Source: an uncultured Oleiphilus sp.
GTDB taxonomy: Bacteria > Pseudomonadota > Gammaproteobacteria > Pseudomonadales > Oleiphilaceae
Assembly (NCBI GenBank): GCA_913020495.1
Contig: CAJWBJ010000002.1
Location: forward strand, 27,025 to 91,024
Direction: 5' to 3'
DNA: 64,000 nucleotides
The notes under the pieces are model-generated. The model made no database searches and had not been told where the DNA came from. It saw only the letters and a list, made by a program, of their open reading frames with translations. The position numbers were made by a program, and so were the translations under genes. Shown here piece after piece: positions 48,152 through 57,703 of this stretch (within the stretch, counting starts at the first letter, position 1; each line of letters begins with the position of its first letter).

Positions 48152-49207
48152 TTAGCCAGAAAGCTCAGCCAGCTTCTTAAATGTTCTTTGCCACCGAGGC
48201 ATTTTCTGTAAATCATTCAAAGGTATTTTCTTGTCTTGCTTAAGGAGCATTGTCCCTAAGCGAGGGTTATTTACAGGCTTTTTTGATTCAAGATAAGATA
48301 AAACTTCTTGTGCGCCATCCGGGTTATTACATACCAAAACCATATCACACCCAGCACTTAATGCGGCTTCTGCTCTTTCTGGAAAACTACCCGCAACCGT
48401 TGCACCTTCCATCCCTAAGTCATCACTAAATATAACACCATCAAAATTAAGCTCACCACGAAGCATCGTTTGTAGCCAATATCGAGAGAAGCCAGCGGCT
48501 TGACTGTCTACTTTAGGATAAATAATGTGGGCAGGCATAATTGCGTTTAGACCACCCGCAATAATAGGTTCAAAAATACTAATATCATTTTTGCGCAATT
48601 CATCTAATGAACGATCATCAACGGGTATATCAATATGTGAGTCTGCAGCAACGCCTCCATGCCCAGGAAAGTGCTTACCTGTTGACGCCATTCCTACTTC
48701 AGCCATCCCATCCACAAAAGCTTGTGTTAAAATCACAATCTCATCAGGGTTATCTGAAAAAGCACGATCGCCAATAATACTAGAGATGCCGTAGTCTCGG
48801 TCCAATATCGGTGCAAAACTAATATCAATGTCATACGCAACCAATTCTGCTGCCATTAACCAACCGCAATCACGTGACAGCTGTATCGCTAATTCTTGAT
48901 TGTCTTTATAGAGCACTCCCAATGATGCCATAGCAGGAATGCGCGTAAAGCCTTCTTTAAAACGCTGAACACGCCCCCCTTCATGATCAACTGCAATAAT
49001 TATATTTGGCGAAGCTAAGCGAATGTCACTGACTAAAGCTTTTAATTGCTCCGGAGAACTGTAGTTCCGAGAAAAAAGAATTAAGCCTCCAACTAAGGGG
49101 TGGTTAAGTATTTTCTTTTCTTCATGAGTTAAAGAAAGTCCTGCAACATCCAACATCAAAGGACCAAATATTACGTTATTAACACTATCTGTGTGGTTCA
49201 AAGCCAC
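48152..49207 (-). CDS. nagZ: Beta-N-acetylhexosaminidase NagZ
   Basis: A cytoplasmic family 3 glycosidase that removes GlcNAc from anhydro-muropeptides in cell wall recycling. 351 residues. Motifs: VDHEGGRVQRF, the general-acid loop KHFPGHGGVAADSH, and the nucleophile Asp in VIFSDDLGMEGA. It starts 5 bases after the L,D-transpeptidase stop, so the two are cotranscribed. Confidence 0.96.
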   Translation of the reverse strand: MALNHTDSVNNVIFGPLMLDVAGLSLTHEEKKILNHPLVGGLILFSRNYSSPEQLKALVSDIRLASPNIIIAVDHEGGRVQRFKEGFTRIPAMASLGVLYKDNQELAIQLSRDCGWLMAAELVAYDIDISFAPILDRDYGISSIIGDRAFSDNPDEIVILTQAFVDGMAEVGMASTGKHFPGHGGVAADSHIDIPVDDRSLDELRKNDISIFEPIIAGGLNAIMPAHIIYPKVDSQAAGFSRYWLQTMLRGELNFDGVIFSDDLGMEGATVAGSFPERAEAALSAGCDMVLVCNNPDGAQEVLSYLESKKPVNNPRLGTMLLKQDKKIPLNDLQKMPRWQRTFKKLAELSG

Positions 49208-49212
49208 CTCTC

Positions 49213-49689
49213 CTAAAGCGAAATACTGACGGGCGTACCGACAGGGGTATGATCGAATAAATGAACAACATCTTTATTACGCATCCGAATACACCCGTGC
49301 GACTTTGGAACCCCCATGGGTTCAGAATCAGGCGTTCCGTGAATGTAAATATAACGCTGCATCGTATCAACATTCCCTAAGCGATTAAAACCTAATTGCG
49401 TGCCACAAAGCCAGAGTATACGGCTTAATATCCAGTCACGATTCGGAAACGTTACGGCTAGCTTTTCTGAATAGATTTCACTGGTAGCTCGTCGAGCAAC
49501 AAATACGGCGTTCTCAGGTTCACTGCGACCAATCTTAGCGCGTATATAATGAGAACCCAACGGGGTACACCCCGAACCAGAAGACTGCCCGGCCCCATTT
49601 TCCGCAGTAGAAATGGAGTACTGATGACGCTCTGAACCATCTTCCAAAGTTAAAGTTTGAGCACTTATAGAGATTTTAATTTGGGTCAT
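49213..49689 (-). CDS. YkuD-family L,D-transpeptidase without signal peptide
   Basis: A 158-residue single YkuD domain. The catalytic region is complete: IHGTPDSEPMGVPKSHGCIRM with H117, H131 and the nucleophile C133. The N-terminus (TQIKISISAQTLTL) is a beta strand and not a signal peptide, and no upstream in-frame extension is seen. The protein may therefore be cytoplasmic, which is odd for an enzyme that normally crosslinks peptidoglycan in the periplasm. Cytoplasmic YkuD proteins can act on free muropeptides, which would suit the nagZ neighbour (inference). Confidence 0.85.
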   Translation of the reverse strand: MTQIKISISAQTLTLEDGSERHQYSISTAENGAGQSSGSGCTPLGSHYIRAKIGRSEPENAVFVARRATSEIYSEKLAVTFPNRDWILSRILWLCGTQLGFNRLGNVDTMQRYIYIHGTPDSEPMGVPKSHGCIRMRNKDVVHLFDHTPVGTPVSISL

Positions 49690-49811
49690 AGATTACAACC
49701 AAAGGTAATTGCTGAAACTTTAGCACTAACAGTCGTTTTTATTTTATATATGTACTGGCCATATAAGACTAACATAGAACAAATCTGGCGGGTTGATGTT
49801 CCAAATGCTGT

Positions 49812-50459
49812 TTATTCTTGAATTGGAGGAGTCTTCAAACCCGCAACTAAAAATGGAACCAAAAAGTCGATCACCTTTTCCGGGTCCGCTTTTGAACCTT
49901 GTTTGTTTTCCAGGATATCAGTTAGTGGCTGTATGCTAGACATCGTGAAAGCCATTGCACCCAAAGTAAATTGAGTACGCCAAAAACGCTCCTCAGTACT
50001 TAATTGAGGTGTACTTTCTTTAACCATCATTAGAATGAATTTGAACGTCACAGAGTATTCTTCTTCAAGATATAACCTAAGGTGACCTTGAGACTGGGTA
50101 TACGCGAGCCCTAGCAAACGCATAAAAATAGACACGCCATTTTCATGTCGTGTTGGAATGTCTAATAAGCAATGCGTGTAAAGTCTTAGAATTTGTTCGA
50201 TATCGGGCGCTTGACCGCTATCAAGGTCCCATTGATGTTTCTTAAGCCCTTCTTCCATCAAATGACTCAGAGGTCTAAGGAAGCGTGAAAACACGGCCTG
50301 AATTAAGGCATTCTTGGAACCAAAATGATAATTTACTGCAGCCAGATTCACTTTCGCTTTACTTGTAATCATTCGAAGTGACGTTTCTGAAAAGCCTTTT
50401 TCTGCAAACAATAATTCGGCAGCATCTAATATGCGATCAACAGTTTCGGTATAAGCCAT
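49812..50459 (-). CDS. psrA: TetR-family fatty acid regulator PsrA
   Basis: A 215-residue repressor. The HTH domain (ETVDRILDAAELLFAEKGFSETSLRMITSKAKVNLAAVNYHFGSKNALIQAVFSRFL) is nearly the Pseudomonas PsrA sequence as I recall it, and so is SIFMRLLGLAYTQSQGHLR. PsrA binds long-chain fatty acids and controls beta-oxidation genes and its own promoter. Position upstream of nagZ also matches. Two PsrA-type sites lie directly upstream. Confidence 0.92.
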   Translation of the reverse strand: MAYTETVDRILDAAELLFAEKGFSETSLRMITSKAKVNLAAVNYHFGSKNALIQAVFSRFLRPLSHLMEEGLKKHQWDLDSGQAPDIEQILRLYTHCLLDIPTRHENGVSIFMRLLGLAYTQSQGHLRLYLEEEYSVTFKFILMMVKESTPQLSTEERFWRTQFTLGAMAFTMSSIQPLTDILENKQGSKADPEKVIDFLVPFLVAGLKTPPIQE

Positions 50460-50496
50460 GAAAATTCTTAATATAAAAAATTAGTATAAACATTCC

Positions 50497-50523
50497 AAAC
50501 GGATGTTTTAAACATACGTTTGA
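50497..50523. promoter_or_regulatory. Tandem PsrA-type operators
   Basis: CAAACGGATGTTTT (50497-50510) and TAAACATACGTTTG (50510-50523) each fit AAAC-N4-GTTT, the published PsrA motif. They touch each other, are related by an outer inverted repeat, and lie 38 bases from the psrA start. Confidence 0.75.
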
Positions 50524-50556
50524 TCCTAATTTTTGTCAAGAATTTGAATGTGTACT

Positions 50557-51483
50557 TTAGCTGTCTTCACCTATATTTAACGATTGTTCAAGTTTTTCGG
50601 CTTCAGCGTCGTTTATCGTATCATCCCAGCCTTGATCCAGATGATTAAAATGTTGTTCCAAGTATTGTTTTTGTAAACGCTTATAAGCTTTTTGTGACTC
50701 GATCATCATCAATAAATAAAGGCGAATATGCTTTTTATTTTTGATTACATTAAACAACTCTCTTTCTCTGGAAAATTCAACTAGCCCACTAAAGAGTTTT
50801 CGATCTAGATTCGAATTGTATTTTGCAAGCTTTCCGCATCGCCACGCTAAACCATCCTTCCCTTCCAAAAAGTGAATATGATTTAACGCCGAAAATTCAA
50901 TTCGTTTACGTAATTTTAGCAGTTCATGTAATGGGGGGCGTTCGAAAAAATGTTTACGAAATGATGTAAATGCAAAGACCAGAGACATTAAAAATAGACC
51001 ACAACCAGCACCAGAAACCCATGCAGGCACTAACCCTAGTAGCCCTAATAGAAATGCACTGCCAAAAACACTACAAAGCGCTAACCAGTAATCCCTGTCT
51101 CGTCGTGCAGATGATACAAGGGCATTACTTGGGTAGTCATCCATCGCCAAACAGTCATAGTTAAACCCCATGACAGGTTCACAACCAGCTAATAGAATTT
51201 TCTTACGATGCTGCTGCAATTTAATATCACTTCGTGTCTCTGACTTCTCTTTATCCGCCTTTTTCTCACTTTTAAGCTCTTCGGGGGACTTTCTTCTATT
51301 TTTTGATACACGTCGATCTCGCGAAGACAAAGGACTGTTTGGATCGCCTTCCCGACGCTCAACAATCTTACCTCGCTTCCTAGCCTTTCCATGAGGCACA
51401 GGGCTATTTTGAACAGAAGAACTAAGCGTATCAATCGTCCCCTTATTCTTAAGCCCTACTTTATGAGGTTGTTCCGATGGCAC
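50557..51483 (-). CDS. Hypothetical membrane protein with basic N-terminus
   Basis: A 308-residue protein, no family recognised. Residues 1-95 are highly charged and probably disordered (RKRGKIVERREGD, RRVSKNRRKSPEELK). Two adjacent membrane helices follow at about 133-150 and 155-173, then a charged helical C-terminal half with LRKRIEFSALNHIHFLEGKDGLAWR and an acidic end. It is upstream of psrA in the same direction but beyond the PsrA sites, so probably a separate unit. An ATG is used with no strong ribosome binding site. Confidence 0.7.
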   Translation of the reverse strand: MPSEQPHKVGLKNKGTIDTLSSSVQNSPVPHGKARKRGKIVERREGDPNSPLSSRDRRVSKNRRKSPEELKSEKKADKEKSETRSDIKLQQHRKKILLAGCEPVMGFNYDCLAMDDYPSNALVSSARRDRDYWLALCSVFGSAFLLGLLGLVPAWVSGAGCGLFLMSLVFAFTSFRKHFFERPPLHELLKLRKRIEFSALNHIHFLEGKDGLAWRCGKLAKYNSNLDRKLFSGLVEFSRERELFNVIKNKKHIRLYLLMMIESQKAYKRLQKQYLEQHFNHLDQGWDDTINDAEAEKLEQSLNIGEDS

Positions 51484-51723
51484 GTGTACGACCTTCCTGA
51501 TTTTAATTCAACGTTTAAATCTATATCGGTTTTAAGTACGAACTCTTTAATTCTTATTACGACTAAGACAAAAGAAATAATGTACTTTATGTGACACAAA
51601 ACCAAGCCAAGTTCACATTTGAAAATAACATACCCTATTTGTCGGGGGTCTTAAAATTTTGAATATTTTAATATTACAACGTTCTTAATAAATCCAAAAA
51701 TAACTTATACAAAAGAGTACAAA

Positions 51724-52989
51724 ATGATAACAACAAAATTAAACCCTATTAAGGGGAAAAAAACGCTTAAATCCGCTGCATTACTCTTGTCAGGCCTGTT
51801 TACAATCTCATTTCAAACGGCATCAGCAAACCAGCTTGATGATCTGGTAAGTACATACGGTTCTGACTTAGGGCTAGATGGCGTATACCTTCCCGCGCCA
51901 GAAAACACACCACGCGTCAATATTGAATCATTAGGGGTTGGCGGCTATCTAATTAGCTGGGGTGATGACCAAATCATGTTTGCGCCCTCTTATACAAACC
52001 CTGACCCACTAAGCTTATTATTAGATACGCATGTTAGCAAAAGTACTGTCGATCGCTTAATTCCAGATGTTTCTGACGTTGATATGATCTTAGTGGGTCA
52101 TGCGCATTACGACCACTTACTTGATGTGCCTTACATCATGGAAAAGTATGCCCAGAAAGCAACACTTTATGGTTCAAAAACCATGAAACACCTTGTTGCA
52201 TCGGTAGTCGACCCTGCAAAGATTCATATCTTGAATGATCAGGCATCCACTGCTGCCGATATTTATGCCGAACCACAAGTAGCTGAAGAAGTGGGTACTT
52301 GGGCTTACAACCCATCGGGTAAAATTCGCGTCATGGCAATCAATAGCAACCATGCCCCCAATGCGACTTTATTTAAAGGAGCAATTTTAGATGCCGATGG
52401 CGGCCTTATTGGTGAAGAAATTGAGTGGTTATTTGAAGTTTCCAAGGGCGGTTTAGACGAAGATTTGGATGAAGTTCCCAGCTCAGCTTTTTTTTGGCGA
52501 GAAGGCCAATCATTTGCATACGTAGTTGATTTTCTAGATGACAATAATAATATTGCCTTTCGCTTACATTATGAGGATGCCGCGAGCGACCCGACTAAAG
52601 GTTTTATCCCCACCGCAATACTTGACGAAAAAAAGGTTGATGTTGCAATCCTGACGGTCGCCAACTTTAATGAAATAAAAGAACCGTTTGACCATCAAGG
52701 TGATGAGCTATTCCAGTACCCACAGGGCATTATTAACAACCTTGAAGCATCACATTACGTGCTTGGCCACTGGGAAAACTTTTTTGCTAACAACTGGATA
52801 TACCCAGACGTATGGTGGATGTTCGGCTTAAGAGGTGATCCGGTCTTTCCTTTAGATGTGGTGCCATTAACAAATGCCTCCACTTTTATTGAACGCGTTA
52901 AGTCAGCTTCTGGCGATATGAGTCATCAAAATTTCACCATGCCAAAACCGGGTGCTCACATGTCATTCCCTATAGACCAGTCATTGTAA
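51724..52989 (+). CDS. Exported metallo-beta-lactamase-fold hydrolase
   Basis: A 421-residue protein with a signal peptide (KKTLKSAALLLSGLFTISFQTASANQ). The metal site HxHxDH is HAHYDH at residues 126-131, preceded by DMILVG as in the metallo-beta-lactamase superfamily. Later His/Asp residues (SNHAPN, VVDFLDD, LGHWENFF) could complete the site. Substrate unknown; resemblance is to UlaG/NAPE-PLD-like lactonase or phosphodiesterase forms rather than antibiotic-degrading ones. Single gene with a strong terminator. Confidence 0.82.
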   Translation: MITTKLNPIKGKKTLKSAALLLSGLFTISFQTASANQLDDLVSTYGSDLGLDGVYLPAPENTPRVNIESLGVGGYLISWGDDQIMFAPSYTNPDPLSLLLDTHVSKSTVDRLIPDVSDVDMILVGHAHYDHLLDVPYIMEKYAQKATLYGSKTMKHLVASVVDPAKIHILNDQASTAADIYAEPQVAEEVGTWAYNPSGKIRVMAINSNHAPNATLFKGAILDADGGLIGEEIEWLFEVSKGGLDEDLDEVPSSAFFWREGQSFAYVVDFLDDNNNIAFRLHYEDAASDPTKGFIPTAILDEKKVDVAILTVANFNEIKEPFDHQGDELFQYPQGIINNLEASHYVLGHWENFFANNWIYPDVWWMFGLRGDPVFPLDVVPLTNASTFIERVKSASGDMSHQNFTMPKPGAHMSFPIDQSL

Positions 52990-52998
52990 ACGCCACCT

Positions 52999-53034
52999 AA
53001 AATTAGAGGCCCTCGGTGGCCTCTAATTTTGTTT
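52999..53034 (+). terminator. Strong terminator of the metallo-hydrolase gene
   Basis: AAAATTAGAGGCC (52999-53011) and GGCCTCTAATTTT (53018-53030) form a perfect 13-bp stem with a 6-base loop, followed by GTTT. The A-rich left arm makes it work in both directions. Confidence 0.9.
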
Positions 53035-53242
53035 CTCCGTAAGTCTTTCATAGTGAATTTTCACGACTCAAGCCCATGGTATTCAGATAGCCTTTTAACG
53101 GCCATCCAGTGCTTAAATTAGTTGGAACACTTTACACACCACCAAAAAGTACAAACTCTATGCTTTAAACTACGCAGCAGTTTTTTATACTGAATATAGT
53201 ATCTAACCGTTCAGTATATTTATGTTGGTCACTTTAAGCGGT

Positions 53243-53836
53243 TCAAAATTTATGAAGTGTGGCAAGTTGTTTAAAAGTAATGTCTGGATGAACAGTTTTG
53301 ATATTTAGCTTTTGATATAAGCTGAGTTTTTTCTTATTGACGCCTTGCTGGGTTATATCATAAATAGATACCAGCATTTTTATATCATAGCTCAATAAAT
53401 CTTTTGCAAATTTTTGCTCAAGACCATTAAGCTGGTCAAACGGCGACCCCTTATCTAACGTGTAGTATTTTTCACCTTGACGAAATGACAAAATCGCCGA
53501 CCAGCACGCCGCAAGGCCTTCATTTTTGGTGATAACAGCATGGCATCCCAGCTTTATTAATTGTGAACGCTGCATGTTGTAGGAGCGCGCCTCTGTAAAT
53601 ACAATAGTTTTTCCTGCAAACTCTTTTCTTAACCAATCAACCAAAGACCAATAGTCTACACCTGAAATAGCTGAGTCAATTAACAAAATAGTTTGGTCAT
53701 TTGATTGTTTCAGGAAGCTTTCTGTACTTTCATCAATGCTCGTACAAATTTCAATTTCCGATTCGCCAAGCATGGTAAGTGAGATATTTAGTGTGTCAGC
53801 CCAAAGTTTATCACCTGATAGTATTTTAATATTCAT
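53243..53836 (-). CDS. Receiver-like protein with degenerate LuxR-type output
   Basis: A 197-residue protein. Residues 1-120 follow the receiver fold: LLIDSAISG with the phosphoacceptor-position D54, VITK with K104, and only one acidic residue in the first pocket (SGD, D9). Residues 130-197 recall a NarL-type helix-turn-helix but without its usual conserved residues (LSLYQKLNIKTVH stands where RIYRKLNVKT is expected). It may be a divergent response regulator or an adapter. Last gene of the kinase operon, 16 bases after the previous one. Confidence 0.65.
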   Translation of the reverse strand: MNIKILSGDKLWADTLNISLTMLGESEIEICTSIDESTESFLKQSNDQTILLIDSAISGVDYWSLVDWLRKEFAGKTIVFTEARSYNMQRSQLIKLGCHAVITKNEGLAACWSAILSFRQGEKYYTLDKGSPFDQLNGLEQKFAKDLLSYDIKMLVSIYDITQQGVNKKKLSLYQKLNIKTVHPDITFKQLATLHKF

Positions 53837-53852
53837 AGTTTGAATGCTTACT

Positions 53853-54899
53853 TTAAAGCAATATCCTTATACTTATTTTTTCACTAAAATCCATTTCTGT
53901 TTCAACACCAAATAAACAAGCTAACATCAGAAATTCTAGCTGAAGACATGCCAACTCAACCCCTCTTTCAACACTTGACAGTAGGGGGTTGAAAAAGTCG
54001 TTATAAGTAAATCGCCCCCCAAGTGAAATATCAACACATGTGCTTTGAGGTGCAATCATCTTACTAATAGGCAAACCTAATATTAAATAATAATCTTTAA
54101 GCGTCGCAAGCATCGCGACAAAGATAGCTTCATTACCTTCAACATAGCGATCCATTTGTTTCAGCCCTCGAATACCAAACTGCCGTAAAGATGCAGAGAG
54201 TTTGAATTCAGAAACATTATCAGCAGTTTGACCAGTTATTTTCTTATCAATTTTTTCAATAGAAGAGAGACAACGCTGAGTTAAATAGTTTTCGTAAATG
54301 GCGCTATCCAAAGTGCTCGCATCAACCTGATAAAGACCGGCTTGCTTCCAGCCGCTTCTGCAGTTAGCAAGGTAGGCTTTTGAAAAGCGTTTAAACAAAG
54401 CTTGATGCTTCCTTTTGCTAAAACCTTGCTTAATTGTTTTTTCAAGAATGGCTAAACGAGATTTGATCACCTGCTCATGACTTCGTTTCTCCAAAAGGTA
54501 GTCTTCACAGGCATCTTCGATCAATTGTTTTATTAAGGGGTCTGATACAGGCTTTTGCAAATAACAAAAAATATTCGCCTCGTCATAACCTTTTTGTAGA
54601 ACCTCGGGATTGTTTGCCCCCGAAATAAGCGCACGCCTAATGTGTGGCCAGCGCTGCTGCACGACCATTAATAACTCAGTCCCCGACATGCCGGGCATTA
54701 GCTCATCAGTCAATATCAGGAAGTATTCATTCGGACTGTGTTCCAGAAGCGATACAGCAACACTTGCGCTATTTGCTATCTGAACATTTACGCCATAGAT
54801 TTTTGATATGCGTTTAACTGAAGCGCAAATCGCAGGTTCGTCATCCACAAATAGAAAAGATTTAGTGAGGTATAATTTTTCGTTCGTTGCCCTCGTCAC
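53853..54899 (-). CDS. Response regulator with unknown C-terminal domain
   Basis: About 348 residues. The N-terminal receiver is intact: VDDEP acidic pair, phosphoacceptor Asp in LILTDELMPGMSG (about residue 65) and Lys in CYLQKP. Residues 130-348 are mostly helical with no DNA-binding, GGDEF, HD or methylesterase motif recognised; phrases such as VDISLGGRFTYNDFFNPLLSSVERGVELACLQLEFL suggest a kinase-like or ATPase-like fold but without clear motifs. GTG 54899 is chosen because AGAGG lies 7 bases upstream; GTG 54905 is the alternative. Between the kinase and a second receiver protein. Confidence 0.75.
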   Translation of the reverse strand: MTRATNEKLYLTKSFLFVDDEPAICASVKRISKIYGVNVQIANSASVAVSLLEHSPNEYFLILTDELMPGMSGTELLMVVQQRWPHIRRALISGANNPEVLQKGYDEANIFCYLQKPVSDPLIKQLIEDACEDYLLEKRSHEQVIKSRLAILEKTIKQGFSKRKHQALFKRFSKAYLANCRSGWKQAGLYQVDASTLDSAIYENYLTQRCLSSIEKIDKKITGQTADNVSEFKLSASLRQFGIRGLKQMDRYVEGNEAIFVAMLATLKDYYLILGLPISKMIAPQSTCVDISLGGRFTYNDFFNPLLSSVERGVELACLQLEFLMLACLFGVETEMDFSEKISIRILL

Positions 54900-54927
54900 A
54901 AGCACGCCTCTTTTGTTTCCTGATAAT

Positions 54928-56868
54928 TCATGATTTATTTAAATAGATATTAATACGCGTCCATTCATTTTTTTTGCTCAGAATTTCCATACTCCCCTCA
55001 TGTTTGTCGACAATTTGTTTGGCGATACTCATTCCTAAACCAATACCTTCGTTAACTTCACTAGTTGTAAAAAAGGGGTCAAAAATTCTAGCTACCTTTT
55101 CTTTTTCAATACCAATACCGTTATCAAGCCATGACAGATAGACTCGGCCTTTTTTATTGTTTGAATCGTTTTTCATATACCCCGCAGTAATCTGTATTTT
55201 ACCCTGTCGGTTATCCTGCACCTGTTCAATCGCTTTTATACTGTTGGATAGAATATTAATAAATAGTTGGGCGAGATGATTATCCGAAGCATAAACCTCA
55301 ATATCGTCACTCACATCATTAACAATAACAATTCCCTCACACTGGGATTTTGCCAGATTCAAAGTGCGATCAATAATCGACTTCAAATTCACACCACCAG
55401 TAAGCGCTAAGGTTTTTGATTTTGCATACCAGTTCAAACCCTCAACAATATTCTCAATTTGATTAAGCCCACCCAAGCTGTCAGACAACAATTCCTGAAG
55501 ATCATCATTTTTATCAACCTCACTCAATGCAATTGAAACAGATGCTTTCGTCCAGTTTAACGGGTTTTTGATTTCATGAATTAAACCGGAAGACATAGTT
55601 GAAATTACAGCAAGCTTATCTGCTTGGTAGAGACGCTGATTAGCTTGTGCTAATTCTTTTTCTGCTTGGAGTTTGGTTCCATGTTCAAGCTCTAAATTAC
55701 TAGTTAGGATTAACCCCATAGATAGCACAATGCCAATGCAACCAAAAAGAAACCCATGATTTACATAGCTCGTATCAAGAATTAAACCTACTTCACCCAA
55801 AATTTGAGCGCTAGCCGCAATCAAAAAAATAAACCATGCTATAGCAATTGATCTCCCAAACTTTATAAATTTAGTTTGCTTAGTATTTACTACAAATATA
55901 ATTAACATATACATTATAAATGGAGCAATTAGTCCTAAATACACAAACACAACCAATAAAGAAAGTTGGTAATCGACAAAGAAAAGGCTAACAATAATAA
56001 TTAGAGCAAAAAAACCTGCACGTTCAAGATGTTTATCAAATCTTTCGAACTCCCATCGGATAAAATTAATATGAACCAATTTAATTGCTGCATAAAAAGC
56101 ACACATAATAGATAACACCACCCCAGCATGCAGGGTATATATGCTAAGAATATCGGTATATACATTGATAATACGATAATGAAAAAGTAGAAATAGGCTC
56201 ATCGACACATTCAAAATAATGTAATAAAGATAAGCGAAGTCTTTATATACAAATAAAGACATACCATGCAAAATTGTAGCAAACAATGAAAAGCCCAAGA
56301 AAAAGTGAAGTAAGCTACTAACAAAATCTGCCTTGCCTAAGTATTCTTCAAGACTAGTAATAGATATAGGGGCTTGGTTAGAACCGTCCGTTTGTATTCG
56401 AATATAAGCCTGAGATGAAGAATCTATTCGTTTAACTGAAAAGAGTATCCTTTCAGACCTGATCTTTTTTACCTTTAATTCTTGCCTATCGCCAGATAAT
56501 TGATGATCAGATACCTCACCTGTTTGCTCATTCACAATAAACAAATCAACAAAATCCAACTGTGGGAAATTTAAATCTACTATATTATCTTCATCAGTAA
56601 AATTTTCAGAGGATATTTTTATCCATACAGGCTTATCTGTATAACCAAAGTTGAGTTCATCTGAAGACCTGATACGCCAATCATCAACAGACACTGCTCT
56701 AATATCTTCAATTTGACTTTCATTAAGACTACCGGTTAGTACTTCAACATTGAAAACACGACTTATTTTCTCAGATTTTATCATTGCAAACGCACAAGCG
56801 AGAACAAAAGTTATACTGATGGCACCATATAAAAGTCGCGTAAAATGGAAGGGGGTAATTCTCACCAT
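54928..56868 (-). CDS. 7TMR-DISM membrane sensor histidine kinase
   Basis: A 646-residue kinase. After an N-terminal helix comes a periplasmic beta domain (about 36-175; VWIKISSENF, DFVDLFIVNEQTGEV) of the 7TMR-DISMED2 type, which binds carbohydrate-like or lipid-like ligands in family models. Seven membrane helices (about 183-392) follow, then a coiled coil, the phosphoacceptor H431 in SGLIHEIKNPLNW, and a HATPase with NSIKAIE, DNGIGIE and GIGLGMSIAKQIV. It should phosphorylate the adjacent receiver protein. Located 18 bases behind the START-like gene. Confidence 0.88.
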   Translation of the reverse strand: MVRITPFHFTRLLYGAISITFVLACAFAMIKSEKISRVFNVEVLTGSLNESQIEDIRAVSVDDWRIRSSDELNFGYTDKPVWIKISSENFTDEDNIVDLNFPQLDFVDLFIVNEQTGEVSDHQLSGDRQELKVKKIRSERILFSVKRIDSSSQAYIRIQTDGSNQAPISITSLEEYLGKADFVSSLLHFFLGFSLFATILHGMSLFVYKDFAYLYYIILNVSMSLFLLFHYRIINVYTDILSIYTLHAGVVLSIMCAFYAAIKLVHINFIRWEFERFDKHLERAGFFALIIIVSLFFVDYQLSLLVVFVYLGLIAPFIMYMLIIFVVNTKQTKFIKFGRSIAIAWFIFLIAASAQILGEVGLILDTSYVNHGFLFGCIGIVLSMGLILTSNLELEHGTKLQAEKELAQANQRLYQADKLAVISTMSSGLIHEIKNPLNWTKASVSIALSEVDKNDDLQELLSDSLGGLNQIENIVEGLNWYAKSKTLALTGGVNLKSIIDRTLNLAKSQCEGIVIVNDVSDDIEVYASDNHLAQLFINILSNSIKAIEQVQDNRQGKIQITAGYMKNDSNNKKGRVYLSWLDNGIGIEKEKVARIFDPFFTTSEVNEGIGLGMSIAKQIVDKHEGSMEILSKKNEWTRINIYLNKS

Positions 56869-56886
56869 AAGCTCTTAAATCTTAAG

Positions 56887-57528
56887 TTAGAAGTTCTCTA
56901 TATAGTTAATATCTGTTTTTTTATACCTACCTGTCAAAAGCTCTTTTTCCATATTTTGGACCGTCGTCCAAGGAACATCAACTGCAGACGGGTTAAATAA
57001 GACAGAGTGAAGATTACCGCCAGGCAAAACAAGTACAGCATACTCAACCTTACTTTCTTTTTTACTAATCGGTATAAACTTCCAGTAACCAAAAATAAAC
57101 TCCATTGGTTCGAACTCAATGGACTGCTCTCTGATACTATTATCAGTTTTGAACTCCATTTTTATTTCTTTTGTTTTAGAATCTTGGGTTATATGTGTTC
57201 GTGTAGCTGAGTCACGATCTCTAAAAGGGTACGGAATATCATATTGTAAGTAGTTAACATAGTTAGTATCGCTCACTTTTTCTATTTGTTCAGCATACAT
57301 GGCTGTTTCCATCCAACTTGCTAAATAACTTGCATCAGTGTTGATGGCAACCAATTCTTTAAGCGTGAAAGGAAATATTTTTTCTATTTTGCAGTATTTG
57401 TATCCTGATTCATGAACTTTGCAATACCCTTTGGTTCCGTTTTCATCCCTTTCAAGCAACCATTCACCGCTTGCATGTATATCTATACTAATTAAATGAA
57501 GACATAATATGAGAATAATTCGTTGCAT
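56887..57528 (-). CDS. Exported START-domain-like lipid-binding protein
   Basis: A 213-residue protein with a short signal peptide (IILILCLHLISIDIHASG). The mature part follows the bacterial START pattern: W at the start, GYCKVHESGYKYCKIEKIFPFTLKELVAINTDASYLASWMETAMYAEQI, then YDIPYPFRDRDSATR and VLPGGNLHSVLFNPSAVDVPWTTVQNMEKEL. START folds bind sterols, lipids or polyketides. First gene of the leftward operon with the kinase. A periplasmic lipid sensor or carrier is a reasonable inference. Confidence 0.8.
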   Translation of the reverse strand: MQRIILILCLHLISIDIHASGEWLLERDENGTKGYCKVHESGYKYCKIEKIFPFTLKELVAINTDASYLASWMETAMYAEQIEKVSDTNYVNYLQYDIPYPFRDRDSATRTHITQDSKTKEIKMEFKTDNSIREQSIEFEPMEFIFGYWKFIPISKKESKVEYAVLVLPGGNLHSVLFNPSAVDVPWTTVQNMEKELLTGRYKKTDINYIENF

Positions 57529-57703
57529 TAATTTAAATCCTTATAAATTTGATTCTGCTAATAGAAAATTAGCGCGAGTATATTGACTCCCAAACTCTGA
57601 ATCAAAAAACATGTCACATAACAAATTAATTTATTAAGAAATAGGCTCATTTTTTATATGTCATTAAAATAAGTGTTGCACCACCTGCTCATCTACTTAT
57701 AGT

